From Oncomelania hupensis (Eukaryota > Mollusca > Gastropoda > Littorinimorpha > Pomatiopsidae), in NCBI GenBank assembly GCA_036898135.1, contig CM072522.1, positions 7,372,186-7,436,185 on the forward strand: 64,000 nt of DNA, read 5' to 3'. Below, in pieces: positions 21,201-33,200 of this stretch. Under the pieces are notes generated by a model. That model was not told the DNA's origin and did not search any database. It saw only the letters and a list, made by a program, of their open reading frames with translations. Position 1 is the stretch's first letter. The number at the start of each line of letters is the position of its first letter. A program made the translations under genes and the position numbers.

Positions 21201-24200
21201 ACCGGACGGCGGACGGAAAGACGGACGCAGTTATTTTTTTAAAGAGTTCATTTTGAACTATTTAGAACTCATCTCGCACAGATTTACCAAAATCTTGATT
21301 TATTTTCGGGGTAGGGGAAAAAGGGGTGAGGAGGTAGGGGGAGTAACATAGACTCACATTGCTATGCCTGTCAGTCAATAATAACAATCCTAACAATCCT
21401 CCCTCAATACTATCAATCAATAATAATAACTACAACAAAATAATAACAACAACAATTAACACAAGCAAAAATATTAGCAATAATAAAATAAGGAGAAGTA
21501 GAAGAAGGTTTGTGCATATCACCAATCTAGCTACCACAGCTTACCTAGACACACTTCTATACTTTGGCAACACACACGCACGCGCGCACACACACACACA
21601 CCCACACACACACGCACACACACACGCTCACGAGGTCCATTCCTTCTGTTCCACAGAAATATCAGCCGTGTGCAGTACTTGTCCACCGTCTATATATTTA
21701 TAATACAAAATAACAATGTCCGCGTCAGGCAACAACTGGCAGGTCTTGTTCCAATCTATCTGAGCACCCCTTGGGGTCATGAGCAATCTTGACACTGTAG
21801 ATTGTTCTAACCTATGAAGGGAAAAGTGAAAGCCCCAGTTGAAAATCTGTCTTTCCTTTATAGGAATGACCGATTCACTGCGGCAACAGTACCCCCGTTG
21901 GAGTGCCGGGGGTTTCAGTATAAATAGTGTCCCCACTTTCTGGAAATTTAGTGCTTTAAATTCCACTGTCGCTGTCTTCCTCATTTACTCTTTCCCATTC
22001 CTGCTCTGTCCTATCACTCTGCTATACTATCTTCTTCTTCGCTAGATCAATGACCTACCTTTTTTTCTTGAAAACTCTTCCTGGACAAGACTCCTTGTTT
22101 GTGTATGAGGTCTGTTGGATCAGCTTGGGAGTGTTGGACGCTTTCTGCCGGGTGGTCACTAGGGCTTCCTATGATGTTATTATTTAGCAATATAGGCATT
22201 TTATATGTATATGTTTTGTTGATAATTTATAATGATGTTTGTATTCTATTTTGTTTTTGTAACCGGGGGTTCGAGTAGTTGGGGTAAAGCCTCAGCCGTC
22301 CCCTGCGTGGGATGTCTTTATTGTAAAGTGACTGGCCGGTGGAGGGCATTCAATTTTCCCACTAGGGTTGTTTCAGCAGATCTTTTATGCGGATCGGGGG
22401 TTGTCCGGTCCTGATTTGGCTCGGATGAGTCCGCTGGACCTAAAGCAACAATCAATCAATCAATCAATCTATCTGAGCAAACTACAATACCTCTCCCGGA
22501 AGAAGTCAGCTCAATCGATTCCTCAGACATTAGTGCAAACACCCCAAGTAAATATGCGCAGTCTTCTATGGGACCCGTTACATATTTTTGGAGTAGAATT
22601 TTAAAAAAATACATATTAATAAAACTAGAATGGCAAATCCCATATGACTCACATGCTCCTTATGGAACTCGCAATATTTGATATAAAAACGAGTACTCAG
22701 AAAAAACCCACAAATGAAACGGTGGCATTAAAATGCAAAGTAATATCGACTTCGATCTTTCTATGCTCTTGACTTCGAGATGACCTTTGTCTCCAGCTCC
22801 AAATACACTCATGTACTAGCAAAGAAATTACAGCAAAAGTTGTATTATTCTCACACATAAAAAACGGTGACCTTGGGATGACCTTAACCTTCAGTGACCT
22901 TGACATTGAGGTGACCTTGACTCTCACGTGACCTCTCATGCATGTCTGATCAAATAGCCCAATGTTGTTGCGTTCTATGGGTTAAATAAACAGCCATTCC
23001 ACTGTACGATGACCCTTTTTATGTTTTTGCAAAGTCTAAAATGACCCGGACATTCAAGATCAACGCAAAAACAAACCCACTTATGAAAGATCAATCCATC
23101 ATCTCTAATACAACAAGTTCGGACTTTATATCTCTCATGGTTTAGGGTCAAGGTCATTCAAAGTACCTAAACTAACTTTGGACAGCTCCAGTGACCTTGA
23201 CCTTGGAGTGAGATTGACCAAACTTTGCCTAGTATGTGTGTCTCATCGATATTTATCATACACCAAAGTCATCAGAAGTTCAATATTACTAACCTAGAAA
23301 AATTGTGAAATTTTGTGAAAAATTGTCATTTTTGAACCAAATTCATAAAAATGTGGGTCTATATATCCACCCCATGATAGATATTAATGAGACACACATC
23401 CTATGCACATTTCGTCAACCTCAATCCAAGGTCAAGGTCAATAGAGCTGTGCAAGGAAAGTATAGGTATTTTGACGTGACCTTGACCCTAAACTATGAGA
23501 GCTATAAAGTTCGAGCTTGTTGTATTAAAGATGATAGATTGACCTTTCACATGTGTTCCGTTTTTGTGTTGATCTTGAAGGTCAAGTTCATTTTATGCCT
23601 TGCAAAAACATACAAAAAATATTTAATCGTACAGTGGACTGGCTCTATTTCACCCATAGTATGCAACAACATTGAGTTATTTGATCATATGTGAGCAAGA
23701 GAGGTCACGTGAATGTCAAGGTCATCCCAAGGTCAAGATCAGCAAGGGTCACGGTCTCCCTAGGTCACTCTTTTTGGGGTATACTACAACTTTTGCTGTA
23801 GTTTATTTGATATTACACAGGTGTATTTGCAGCCGGACAGTATTAAAACTCAGCACCTTTGCTTGATAGTTAGTTAGTTAGTCATTGTTTATAGGGTCCA
23901 CCGGACTGCGAAGAGCCGAATCAGGACCACGATTTGGTTGAAAGAAGGCTCACCTCTGATCCTGCTGAAACAACCCTAATGGTAAAACTGAAGGCACTCC
24001 ACCAGCCGGCCACTTTACAATAAAGGCATTCCATGAAGGGGACTTTGAGGCTGATCTCTAATTTATCTAACCCCCGTTTACAAAAACAAAATAGAATATA
24101 AACATAATTATTAAATAGAAACAAAACACATACATATAAAAGGCCTACATTGTGAAAGAATAATACCATAGAAAACCCTAGTGACCATTTGGCAGAAAGC

Positions 24201-27200
24201 GTCCCATATCCCCAAGCTGACCCAACAGACCCCATGTGCAAATGAGGAGTTTGGGGAGAGTTTTGAAGAAAAAAGTTAGGTGAGTGACTGGTCTAGAGAA
24301 AAAGACAGTAGATTGATAGAACAGATCATGAACGAGAAAGAACAAATGAGAATGACGACAGTTGGAATTTAAAGCACTAAATTTCCAGAAAGTGGGGATA
24401 CTATTTATACAGAAAACCCCGGCTGCCCAAAGGGGGTATGAAGCCGGAGGTCAAGGTCATCTTAAGGACAAGAACATAGAAAGATCAAAGTCGGTAATAC
24501 TTTGCATTTTAATCCCACGGTTTCATTTTAGTTTTGGTTTTTGTGTTCTTTTCTGGGCAGTCATTTTCATGTTAAACATTGTAAGGCGGATTTGAGTCAT
24601 GGGCTTTGCCCTTGTAGTTTGACTAACATTTGATGACCCTGTGACCTTGACGTGAAGTCATTCATTGACTGATCATTTATGAGGTCTCACGGATATTCAC
24701 CATGTTACCAAGTTTGGTCGTGATAATTAAAACAGGTTATGAGATATCAATCCATTTCCAAGTTTTGTAGACAGACGGCGGACAGACAGATGGACGGGCG
24801 GACACTTTTTTAGATATCAGTTTTGGACTATTTAGGACTCTCATCTCATACAGATTTGCAAAAATCTGGAACACTTTTATTTATTTTATTTTTTATATAT
24901 TTTATTTTGTATTTTTTGGGAGGAGGGTGAAGGGGGTGGGGGGAGTGGATGGGCGTAAGTACATAGATGACAATGACGGTTACATTAACTGATGGAAACA
25001 ACCTTTGCCCTTGTCGGTGGCATGCGCAGGAAAGCCAAAATTTCAGTGTCTCCTTGAGAACGGGCAGAAGGAGTGTAGTTTGCTGAGAGGGATTGGGACA
25101 AAAAGCGGCGACACCAGTTGCCTAACGCGGACATTGTTACCTTGCATCCTAGCACAGCACTCCGCTCACATCCCGACATGGGGCGCCAGGGGAACAGAGA
25201 GGGCAGACCTCGTCAATGCTACAACAACGCGGTGTGAGCGGTAGGTGGGTGTACTGACGTTGCCGGGCTGCCATCGGTGGTGTAAATCCGGCACAGAAAA
25301 TATCCGGTGGTGGCGGGCTCCAAGGTGGTGGGCACGACGACGTAGCGACCATGCGGCAGCTTGACCGAGCCGAAAGCGGAGCGCAGTGCCCGGTATTCGG
25401 ACGAAAACATTCTGTCCCCTTGGATGTGCATGCGGTACTTTCGGTTCTCCTCCACCTGTTACCACACACACAAACACACACACCCACACACGCACACACA
25501 CAAACCCACACACATATTTATGAGAACACGAAATGAATGATACATTTACAGGACACTTAGAAAGTCCAAGAGCTACTAAAGGTGTTGCATGAAAACAGGA
25601 TTTCACTCACCACCCAAAACGCTAACTGGCAGCACGACCCTAAACGATCTTAACATGTGAAGATGTGTGTGTGTGTGTGTCTGTGTGTGTGATGGGTGGG
25701 GGTCTGGTAGTGTGAAAGCTTTGAATGAGACAAACGCAACGTTTGATGTGGGATTTCTATTTTATGTGCATGTACAATCATATGCAGGTGTTATTCACAA
25801 CTTTCCGGCACCTCTCATAAAAACACGTGGGTATCGCCATTATAAATTAAAACGAGGTTATATGAAACCAAGTTCCGGTTTGGCTTGTTTTGCTTTTATT
25901 AAAGCTTGATGCGTGACTTTTAAATATGGCAAATTGCCGAAAACGACGATTGTTAGAGCCAGAAAACGAGTGGGATAAGTATAAAAACGGTGGAGGAAGT
26001 ACATGCTCAGTGAAAGAATGCAAAAAACAATCGTAGAGGCCTGTATTTGTGGCGACTTCGGAGGTGCGTCGATCATCGACAGAAAGTGAAACATGACCTG
26101 AAAACTCTTGTAGTTTTCCATAGCTTCGCCGTCGCAACCTTCACAAAACACGAAGTAACTGACTATGTTAGGCTAGCGTTGTGGCCAAGTGGTCGGGACT
26201 AACTTGCCTTCACAAAACACGAAGTAACTGACTATGTTAGGCTAGCGTTGTGGCCAAGTGGTCGGGACTAACTTGCCTTGTCTACAAGCCAGAAACCAAT
26301 GGCGCCTGACAGGTGTGGGTTCGAGCCAGCACCTGGGCGTTATATTTTTCCGAATATTTTTCAAAAATTCACAAATAATGTTATGTAGGTAGGGTTTAGG
26401 CGCGCCACTGGCGATAGAAAGGGATAATAAACTGCAGCAAAAAAAATAAAAATATGTGAGGGTACGATACAGGTAGCCAGTGACACATGTTATTATTCCT
26501 GAATATTTGGAAATAACTCACTAAAACACGCGGATAAAAAAAACCGGAAGTATTTTTCATAGAGGGGATTCCCGTTGGTGCATAGGATAGCATTAAAGTG
26601 TGAATAGTTTGGGTTTTTCTGTCGGTGGAAACTATTTTTTACTTTGTCTATTATACATTCTCCGTCGCATACAAATTGTCATTGATCTTAAATTAATTAT
26701 GTGTATTCGGTTTAGCTATGTGTATGATCATGTGTGTGTGAGCGCGTACGTGCGCGCGTGTGTTTCGGAAGTGTAGGGGTGGGCCTAGGTAAGCTATGCT
26801 GCCTAGATTGGGTGATAAGCACCCATCTTCTTACAACTTACAAGCGTGCGTGCTTGTGTGTTGCTATGGCATATTTTTTCCAATATCAATGTTCTGTGAA
26901 TAAAGATTTGTGACTTAAAGCCAACAGGCAGACCAACCCACACACCTTCATGATATGGAGCCCAATGCTGTGAAATACCCCATGAAGCGCCTCTCTGCCC
27001 TTCATGTCGTGCTGCTCAATGGACACCATGGCACGACCCGATTCGCCAGGGACGTCAAACATGAACTGCAACAGTTCATTATATTCTTATACTCCCTCAG
27101 GTATTATTATATTCTGTAAATTTTACTATCAGATGCATGTATTGATTTCTTGTCATGCGTTTATTCCATTCAGTTAATATACTTTTCCTCTCAAACATTT

Positions 27201-30200
27201 CTTCCCAAACCCCAAAAATATATTTTAAGTACCGCTTAGAATAATTTTCCTCCCAAACGTCTTTGCTATGAGAACAAGGAAAGTGGCAGTTAGAATACTT
27301 TACATCTGAGTGGATTTTTCCATTAGGAGTCCTGCGTGAGAAGTGTGCTCAATATTTTAAGCAATTTTAGTATGAACACTCACAGGGTGTACTTTCTGCT
27401 CTTTAGCAGAGCTGGTGTGTGTGTTTCTAACAATGTTGTGGCGATTCTAGCCCAAGACAATATTGATAAGGTGAGTTTACATCTTACACAGACGTGTGTC
27501 GGTTTGGGTATGTGTATCTTTATATGCATGGGGATGGTGAGAAAGAAATGACAGAGACGACACACTATTTAGTATGCCACCAAAATGTCATTAGGCTAGC
27601 CTATGCCGTAATGCTAAAGAATAGTACTAGCAGCGTGTTGCTGTTTGCAAATAACCTAGATCTATGCTGCTTTATTTTCAGATGTTTGTTCGCTTGCTTG
27701 TTTCTTTCTTTCTTGCTTGCTTGTTGTTTTTGTCTGATGTCATCATTGTTTCTTTCTTGCTTGCTTGCTTGTTGTTTTTGTCTGATGATGATTGTTTGTC
27801 TGATGATGATGACATCAGACAAAAACAACAAGCAAGCAAGAAAGAAAGAAACAAGTCTGCATCAGCCGTTGGAAAGTGGCGGGGGCCGAGATGAGACCCA
27901 TTGGCATCCGGGTGTACTCATAGAGGCCCATAGGAGTGACGAAGGCTGTTTTGTGTTGATCTCGTGGGTCCATGGCGATTTGGTGATATTCACTGGCCAG
28001 GTCCAACGTGGAGAAGTATTGGGCCCCAACCAGCGCGTCAAAGGACTCCTGAATGCGAGGAAGCGGATACGCATCACCAACCTTCTTGGCGTTTAGGCGG
28101 CGATAGTCGACACATAGCCGCACGGTCCCATCTTTCTTTCGCACAACGACAATTAGTGCCGCGTATGGACTGTGGCTCTCGACGATTTTGGTCTTCTCCA
28201 GGAGTCCTCTGATGTGGTCTTGGATTTCCTTCAGCTGGTGAGGTGGGATGCGCCTGTAGGGTTGGGCGACGGGCACTTCGTCTCTCGTCCGCAGTTGATG
28301 TTGGACGATGTCCGTGTAGCCCAAATCCAACTCGTTTTGTACAAAGGCTTCTCTGTTCTTGTCCAGGACTTGTTGAAGTTCTCACTGTCTGGTTGTGCCA
28401 TCGAACGTGGGGCAGGGAATGGTGTTCTTGGTGGTCTGTTCTGATGGTGTTCCGATGGTGACCACCAGTTCATTTACAGTGGCGGTGAATGCCACCTCGT
28501 CCTTTCCTTGGACATCCTCTACTGTCTGCAGTGACGCCAGTGGAGTCCGGGCTGGAAGGATGACGTCCACCTCTGAGAGATTGGCCACTCACACGTATCG
28601 CTGTGAAGCGTCATCGCTGATGAGGGTCGGAACGATTAGCAGACCTCCAGGCAGGGGTTGTGTTAAAGGTGACGCCAGTAGCTGTGGCGTAGGCCGCTGC
28701 GTTGAGGTCACTCGCACAGTGGCCATGGCGAAGGGTGGGACCACTGTTTGTACTGCTGTCTTGGCGATGCCTTGGACCAAGGTGTTGTCATGTCGCACTT
28801 CTTGGATGGACGCAAACAAGCCTTGAGGTAAGCTGGTCGGACTGGCTGTCATCCACTCTACCAGGACGTTCATCCCGACCAACAACGGCAGGCGCTTCTT
28901 GCGTTCCCTCATGACCGGTTCCGTGGGCTCCCTGACGACCAGGATGGGAATACCAGAAAACGTGGTCCCGTCCAACTGCAGCTCAGCGACCAGGATACCG
29001 AAGTAGGGTACCTCTGCGCCGTTTACTGCCCGCTGCTTGAGGTGGGACGACTGAAGGAAAGCGTCACCAAGATTTTCGGTGACCCAGGTCTGCGTCACAG
29101 TCGTTACCTCGCTGCCCGTGTCGAGGAGAGCTTGCACAGCTCGGCCATTGATGCGTGCGGTTGTCGTGGGGCATTCGCCAATCAGCCTTTTACTGCCCTT
29201 GCCCCCCCCCCCCCCCTCCTCCCGTTGCCTGTGTTTCGACAACGGGGCTAGCAGTTTCTCTGCTGCCCTCGTGGTGATTGTTGTCCTCGTGGTGGTTGGA
29301 CGTGGGGTTGTCTTTGAGGACAGCTCCTCTGGAGGTGGCCCCTTTGGCCGCAAACCCAGCAGACGGCAGTTCTGGTGTCACGTTGAGGAGCCGACTGTGG
29401 ACGTTGATTTAGCTGCTGCAGCTGCTCCTTCAGCTCCGCTAGTTGACTCTGTGGAGCCGCCATTCCTTGGGGGTCGGGCACCGGCGTTGCTGTCTGTTGT
29501 TGGGTTGTCACGCTGTCGCCGTCACGGTCCTCCTCCTTCAGCCAACACTGGGCTTCCGCTCTGGCCCGCAGGTAGGAGACATCCTCTCCCCTAATAATGC
29601 GGCGGAGCTCCCGTCGAAGGTCTTGTGATTTGAGCCACTCAACGAATTTATCACGCAGCATTTTGTCAGGGATGCTGCCAACCTTTCTTGTATTGGACCG
29701 CAGGGCCAGCTGCTGAAGTTGTTGGCCGTACTGCAGCACGGTCTCTCCTGCTCCCTGCTGCCGGCTGTGGAACCTGCTTAAAGTGCTGGTGACTCCCCTC
29801 TGTTCGGCGAACGTCTCCTCCAGGACACCCAGGGCCTCCTCTGCCGTTTTCACGTCTGCCCGCTGGATGATCTCCTGTCGGGCACAGCCGCGGAGCGATT
29901 GAAGCAGCCACTCCATAGCTGTACCCCCATCCAGCTGGCAGTGGCCCAGGATTCGCCGTGCCCCCTGTGTGAAGTCCTCGACCTCATCGCCATCCCCCGT
30001 GAAGGTTGGAAGTTTGGAGGGTGGCATCATCCACAACTTCTGCATGGTCGAAGAGGGTGCGTGGGTGGAAGAAATGTCATCTTGCGCCGCCTCTGATGTC
30101 CTCTCGTGACTGGATGGGCGATGAAGTGTGGTGTCGCCTCTGTGGGCCCCTCCCTGGATGAGGGCAGTCTCTCTCGCTTTCCACTGGTCGGTTCCTCAGC

Positions 30201-33200
30201 TGCCTTGCCTTCTTATATGCCTTCCTTGGGTTTGTCATCTTTCTTGATCCTGCTCGCAGTGCCAAAATTTTTGTAGTGGTGTTGGATGTTGGAGAGAAGA
30301 TGATAAAGTGATGGAGGCTAGGGTGATGAAGAATTCTCACACATTCTCTCTCTCTCTCTCTCTCTCTCTCCCCCAAGCCAGTTCGTTGATGACCGTTGAA
30401 AGTTTTATTCTCGAAGTGCATCATACTAAGAGAGCGCAACAGGCAATGCTCCATTTGTATTAGATCGTAATAAAAGTCTGTTTGTGTATTAATGCAGTGT
30501 AATTTGACCAGTCTTGTTCACTTTATCAATGCTGTTTCATTTTGGTAGCTGCATAACACGTTGTCATTATTTTATTAGTGCACCAATAAAATACATGAGT
30601 AGTAGTGGTACAAGAGTAGTACATAACGACTTATGTCTAATATGATTTTAGTTATTTTATGTTAATGGTACTTTGGAAAATGAAGATAAGGTTACGGTTT
30701 TGTATTTGGTTTGAATAAAATTGGGAACTCGTTTTTGAGGATGAATATACAGTGTTGCTTTCCCGTTCTTTTATTTGTTACAGAAAACTATTGTAAGTGT
30801 ATCATGTGTAAGTTGTTTTTTGTGTTTTTTTCCCCTCAGTTTTCATAATTTTTCGAGAGGAAAAGTATGCTATTTGACTCTTACAATAATTATCTTTTCT
30901 TTACTTTTCTCAGCAATGGAGGAAAACTATTCTTTCTGACACATAAAATAGTTTTCCATTAAATTTTCAACATTTTCAATGGAAAACTATTCTATGTGGC
31001 AGATAGAGTAGTTTTACTCATACTATTTTACAGAAGGAAAATATTCTAAGTGGCATTTTGTTTATTTTAACAAGATAGGAAAATTTTTTTGAGAAAAGCA
31101 TTGTCAAAAACAGACCACGATCCATTTATCTCCTACATATATAGGTTTCAGACCATAACATTACTTTTTATTGAAATAGGAAGATTTTTTGCTTCTCCTG
31201 TAAAATTTCAAAAAAGTCACTTAGAATAGTTTTCCTCTAGACCCGCGAGTTGTATTATGCCCCCACCCCCCACCCCCCACCCCCCACCCCCCAAAAAAAA
31301 ATAGTGACCTTGTAATGACCTTGACCGTTAGTGACCTTGACCTTGGGATGATCTTGATCTTCTCGTGACTTCTCATGCGTATGTATGCTCAAAAACCCCA
31401 ATGTTGTTGCATGCCATGGGTTAAATATACAGCCATTCCACTGTACGGTGACCAATTAATTTTTGTCATGTTTGTGCATGGCCTAAAATGGCCTTGACCT
31501 TCAAGATCAACGCAAAAACGGAAAATAAATGAAAGATCGTTATATCATCTTTAAACACAACAAGCTTGGACTTTATATCTCTTATAGTTTAGGGTCAATG
31601 TCACGTCAAAATACCTCTATGAACCAAATTTGTCCAGCTCCAATGAGTCCATTGACCTTGAAGCGAGGTTGACCAAATGTGCATAGTATGTGTGAACAAT
31701 TGTCATTTTTTTCCTGACATTTTTCTGGCCGTGACCTTGACCTTGAAGTGAAGTCATTCGGACGGACGGACGGACAACACATTGTTTTTTTAATGTAATT
31801 TTTGGACATTTTTAGGACTCATCTCGAATGTGCACAAAAAAGGAGGGGGGGTGGGGAAGGGAACAAAATGGGGTGGTGGTGGGTGGGGTGAGTACAAAGA
31901 CTAATATTGCTATGCATGTCAGCCAATAAAGACTAACATTGCTATGCATGTCAGCCCATAAAGACTAACATTGCTATGCATGTCAGCCCATAAAGACTAA
32001 CATTGCTATGCATGTCAGCCCATAAAGACTAACATTGCTATGTATGTCAGCCCATAAAGACTAACATTGCTATGTATGTCAGCCCATAAAGACTAATATT
32101 GCTATGCATGTGAGCCAATAAAGACTAACACTGCTATGCATGTCAGCCAATAAAGACTAACACTGCTATGCATGTCAGCCAATAAAGACTAACACTGCTA
32201 TGCATGTCAGCCAATAAAGACTAACACTGCTATGCATGTCAGCCAATAAAGACTAACACTGCTATGCATGTGAGCCCATAAAGACTAACATTGCTATGCA
32301 TGTCAGCCAATAAAGACTAATATTGCTATGCATGTGAGCCAATAAAGACTAACACTGCTATGCATGTCAGCCAATAAAGACTAACACTGCTATGCATGTG
32401 AGCCAATAAAGACTAACATTGCTATGCATGTCAGCCAATAAAGACTAACATTGCTATGCATGTGAGCCAATAAAGACTAACATTGCTATGCATGTCAGCC
32501 ATTAAGGGCGGGGTGGGGTTGGAGTTGGAGATGTGTTGGGACTATGGGGGATAGGAGGGATCTTCTATAGGCGTAACGAGCCATTGATGGTAAATCTGCG
32601 TCACCTGCGGATTGCTAAGGACCATGGGAGAGTCGTAGTTACTGCCTCCACTTCGGCCAGCCAAGTGCCACTGGGAGTGGAATATCGTTTCGTGCCAGGT
32701 CTTTTTGGCAGAGAAGAAGACGGTGTTGATAAAGTGAAGGATGTCCAGGTGGGTGAAGAGCTTGAGGAAGTTGTCGAAATTCATCCTGCAATATACCGCA
32801 AGCCTGCACTTGTTGGTTTTCTCCTCCATATCGTCCTTATCCGCTGTTTGGTTATTGGCACATTACACAACACTTCACCCACCCACCACCCACCAGCTCT
32901 AGTCACGCTACCACACTAGGGTCATACAGGAGTCAACTGTTTCCACAAAACCATAGTGGGCGACAGTAGAGAAGGCAGCTTTCAGCAACTGTGTACCTTA
33001 CACGCCAGTAGAGGTAAATCCCATGACGCATACGAGGTCTATCACCCCCCTCTCCACCACCCAACAACCTATCCCACCCCCCATTTCACCCTTTAAAAGG
33101 GCAAAGCCCATATCACTCACGTGCACCTTAAGGAACTTGTCATATTTAACATACAAATGAGTGTCCAGAAGTCAAAAACTAGAAGGGCAAAGCCCATATG

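Noticed and set aside
25149..25240. Possible extra calpain exon after TTGTTGTAG
   Set aside because: The phase fails, a stop follows, and the exon at 20043-20158 already supplies the linker with correct phases.
27494..28096. 200-codon plus-strand frame
   Set aside because: Antisense to the gypsy RT and the inverted repeat; no domain.
28395..29594. Several plus-strand frames of 60-170 codons
   Set aside because: Antisense shadows of the gypsy gag and protease frames.
30077..30454. 125-codon minus-strand frame upstream of gag
   Set aside because: It covers the presumed LTR end and leader, with a GA/CT run translated as Arg-Glu; no domain.
31890..32505. Regular 32-bp repeats resembling a CRISPR array
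   Set aside because: Units are joined directly without unique spacers, the DNA is from an animal genome, and the unit is the end of the TGACC element.
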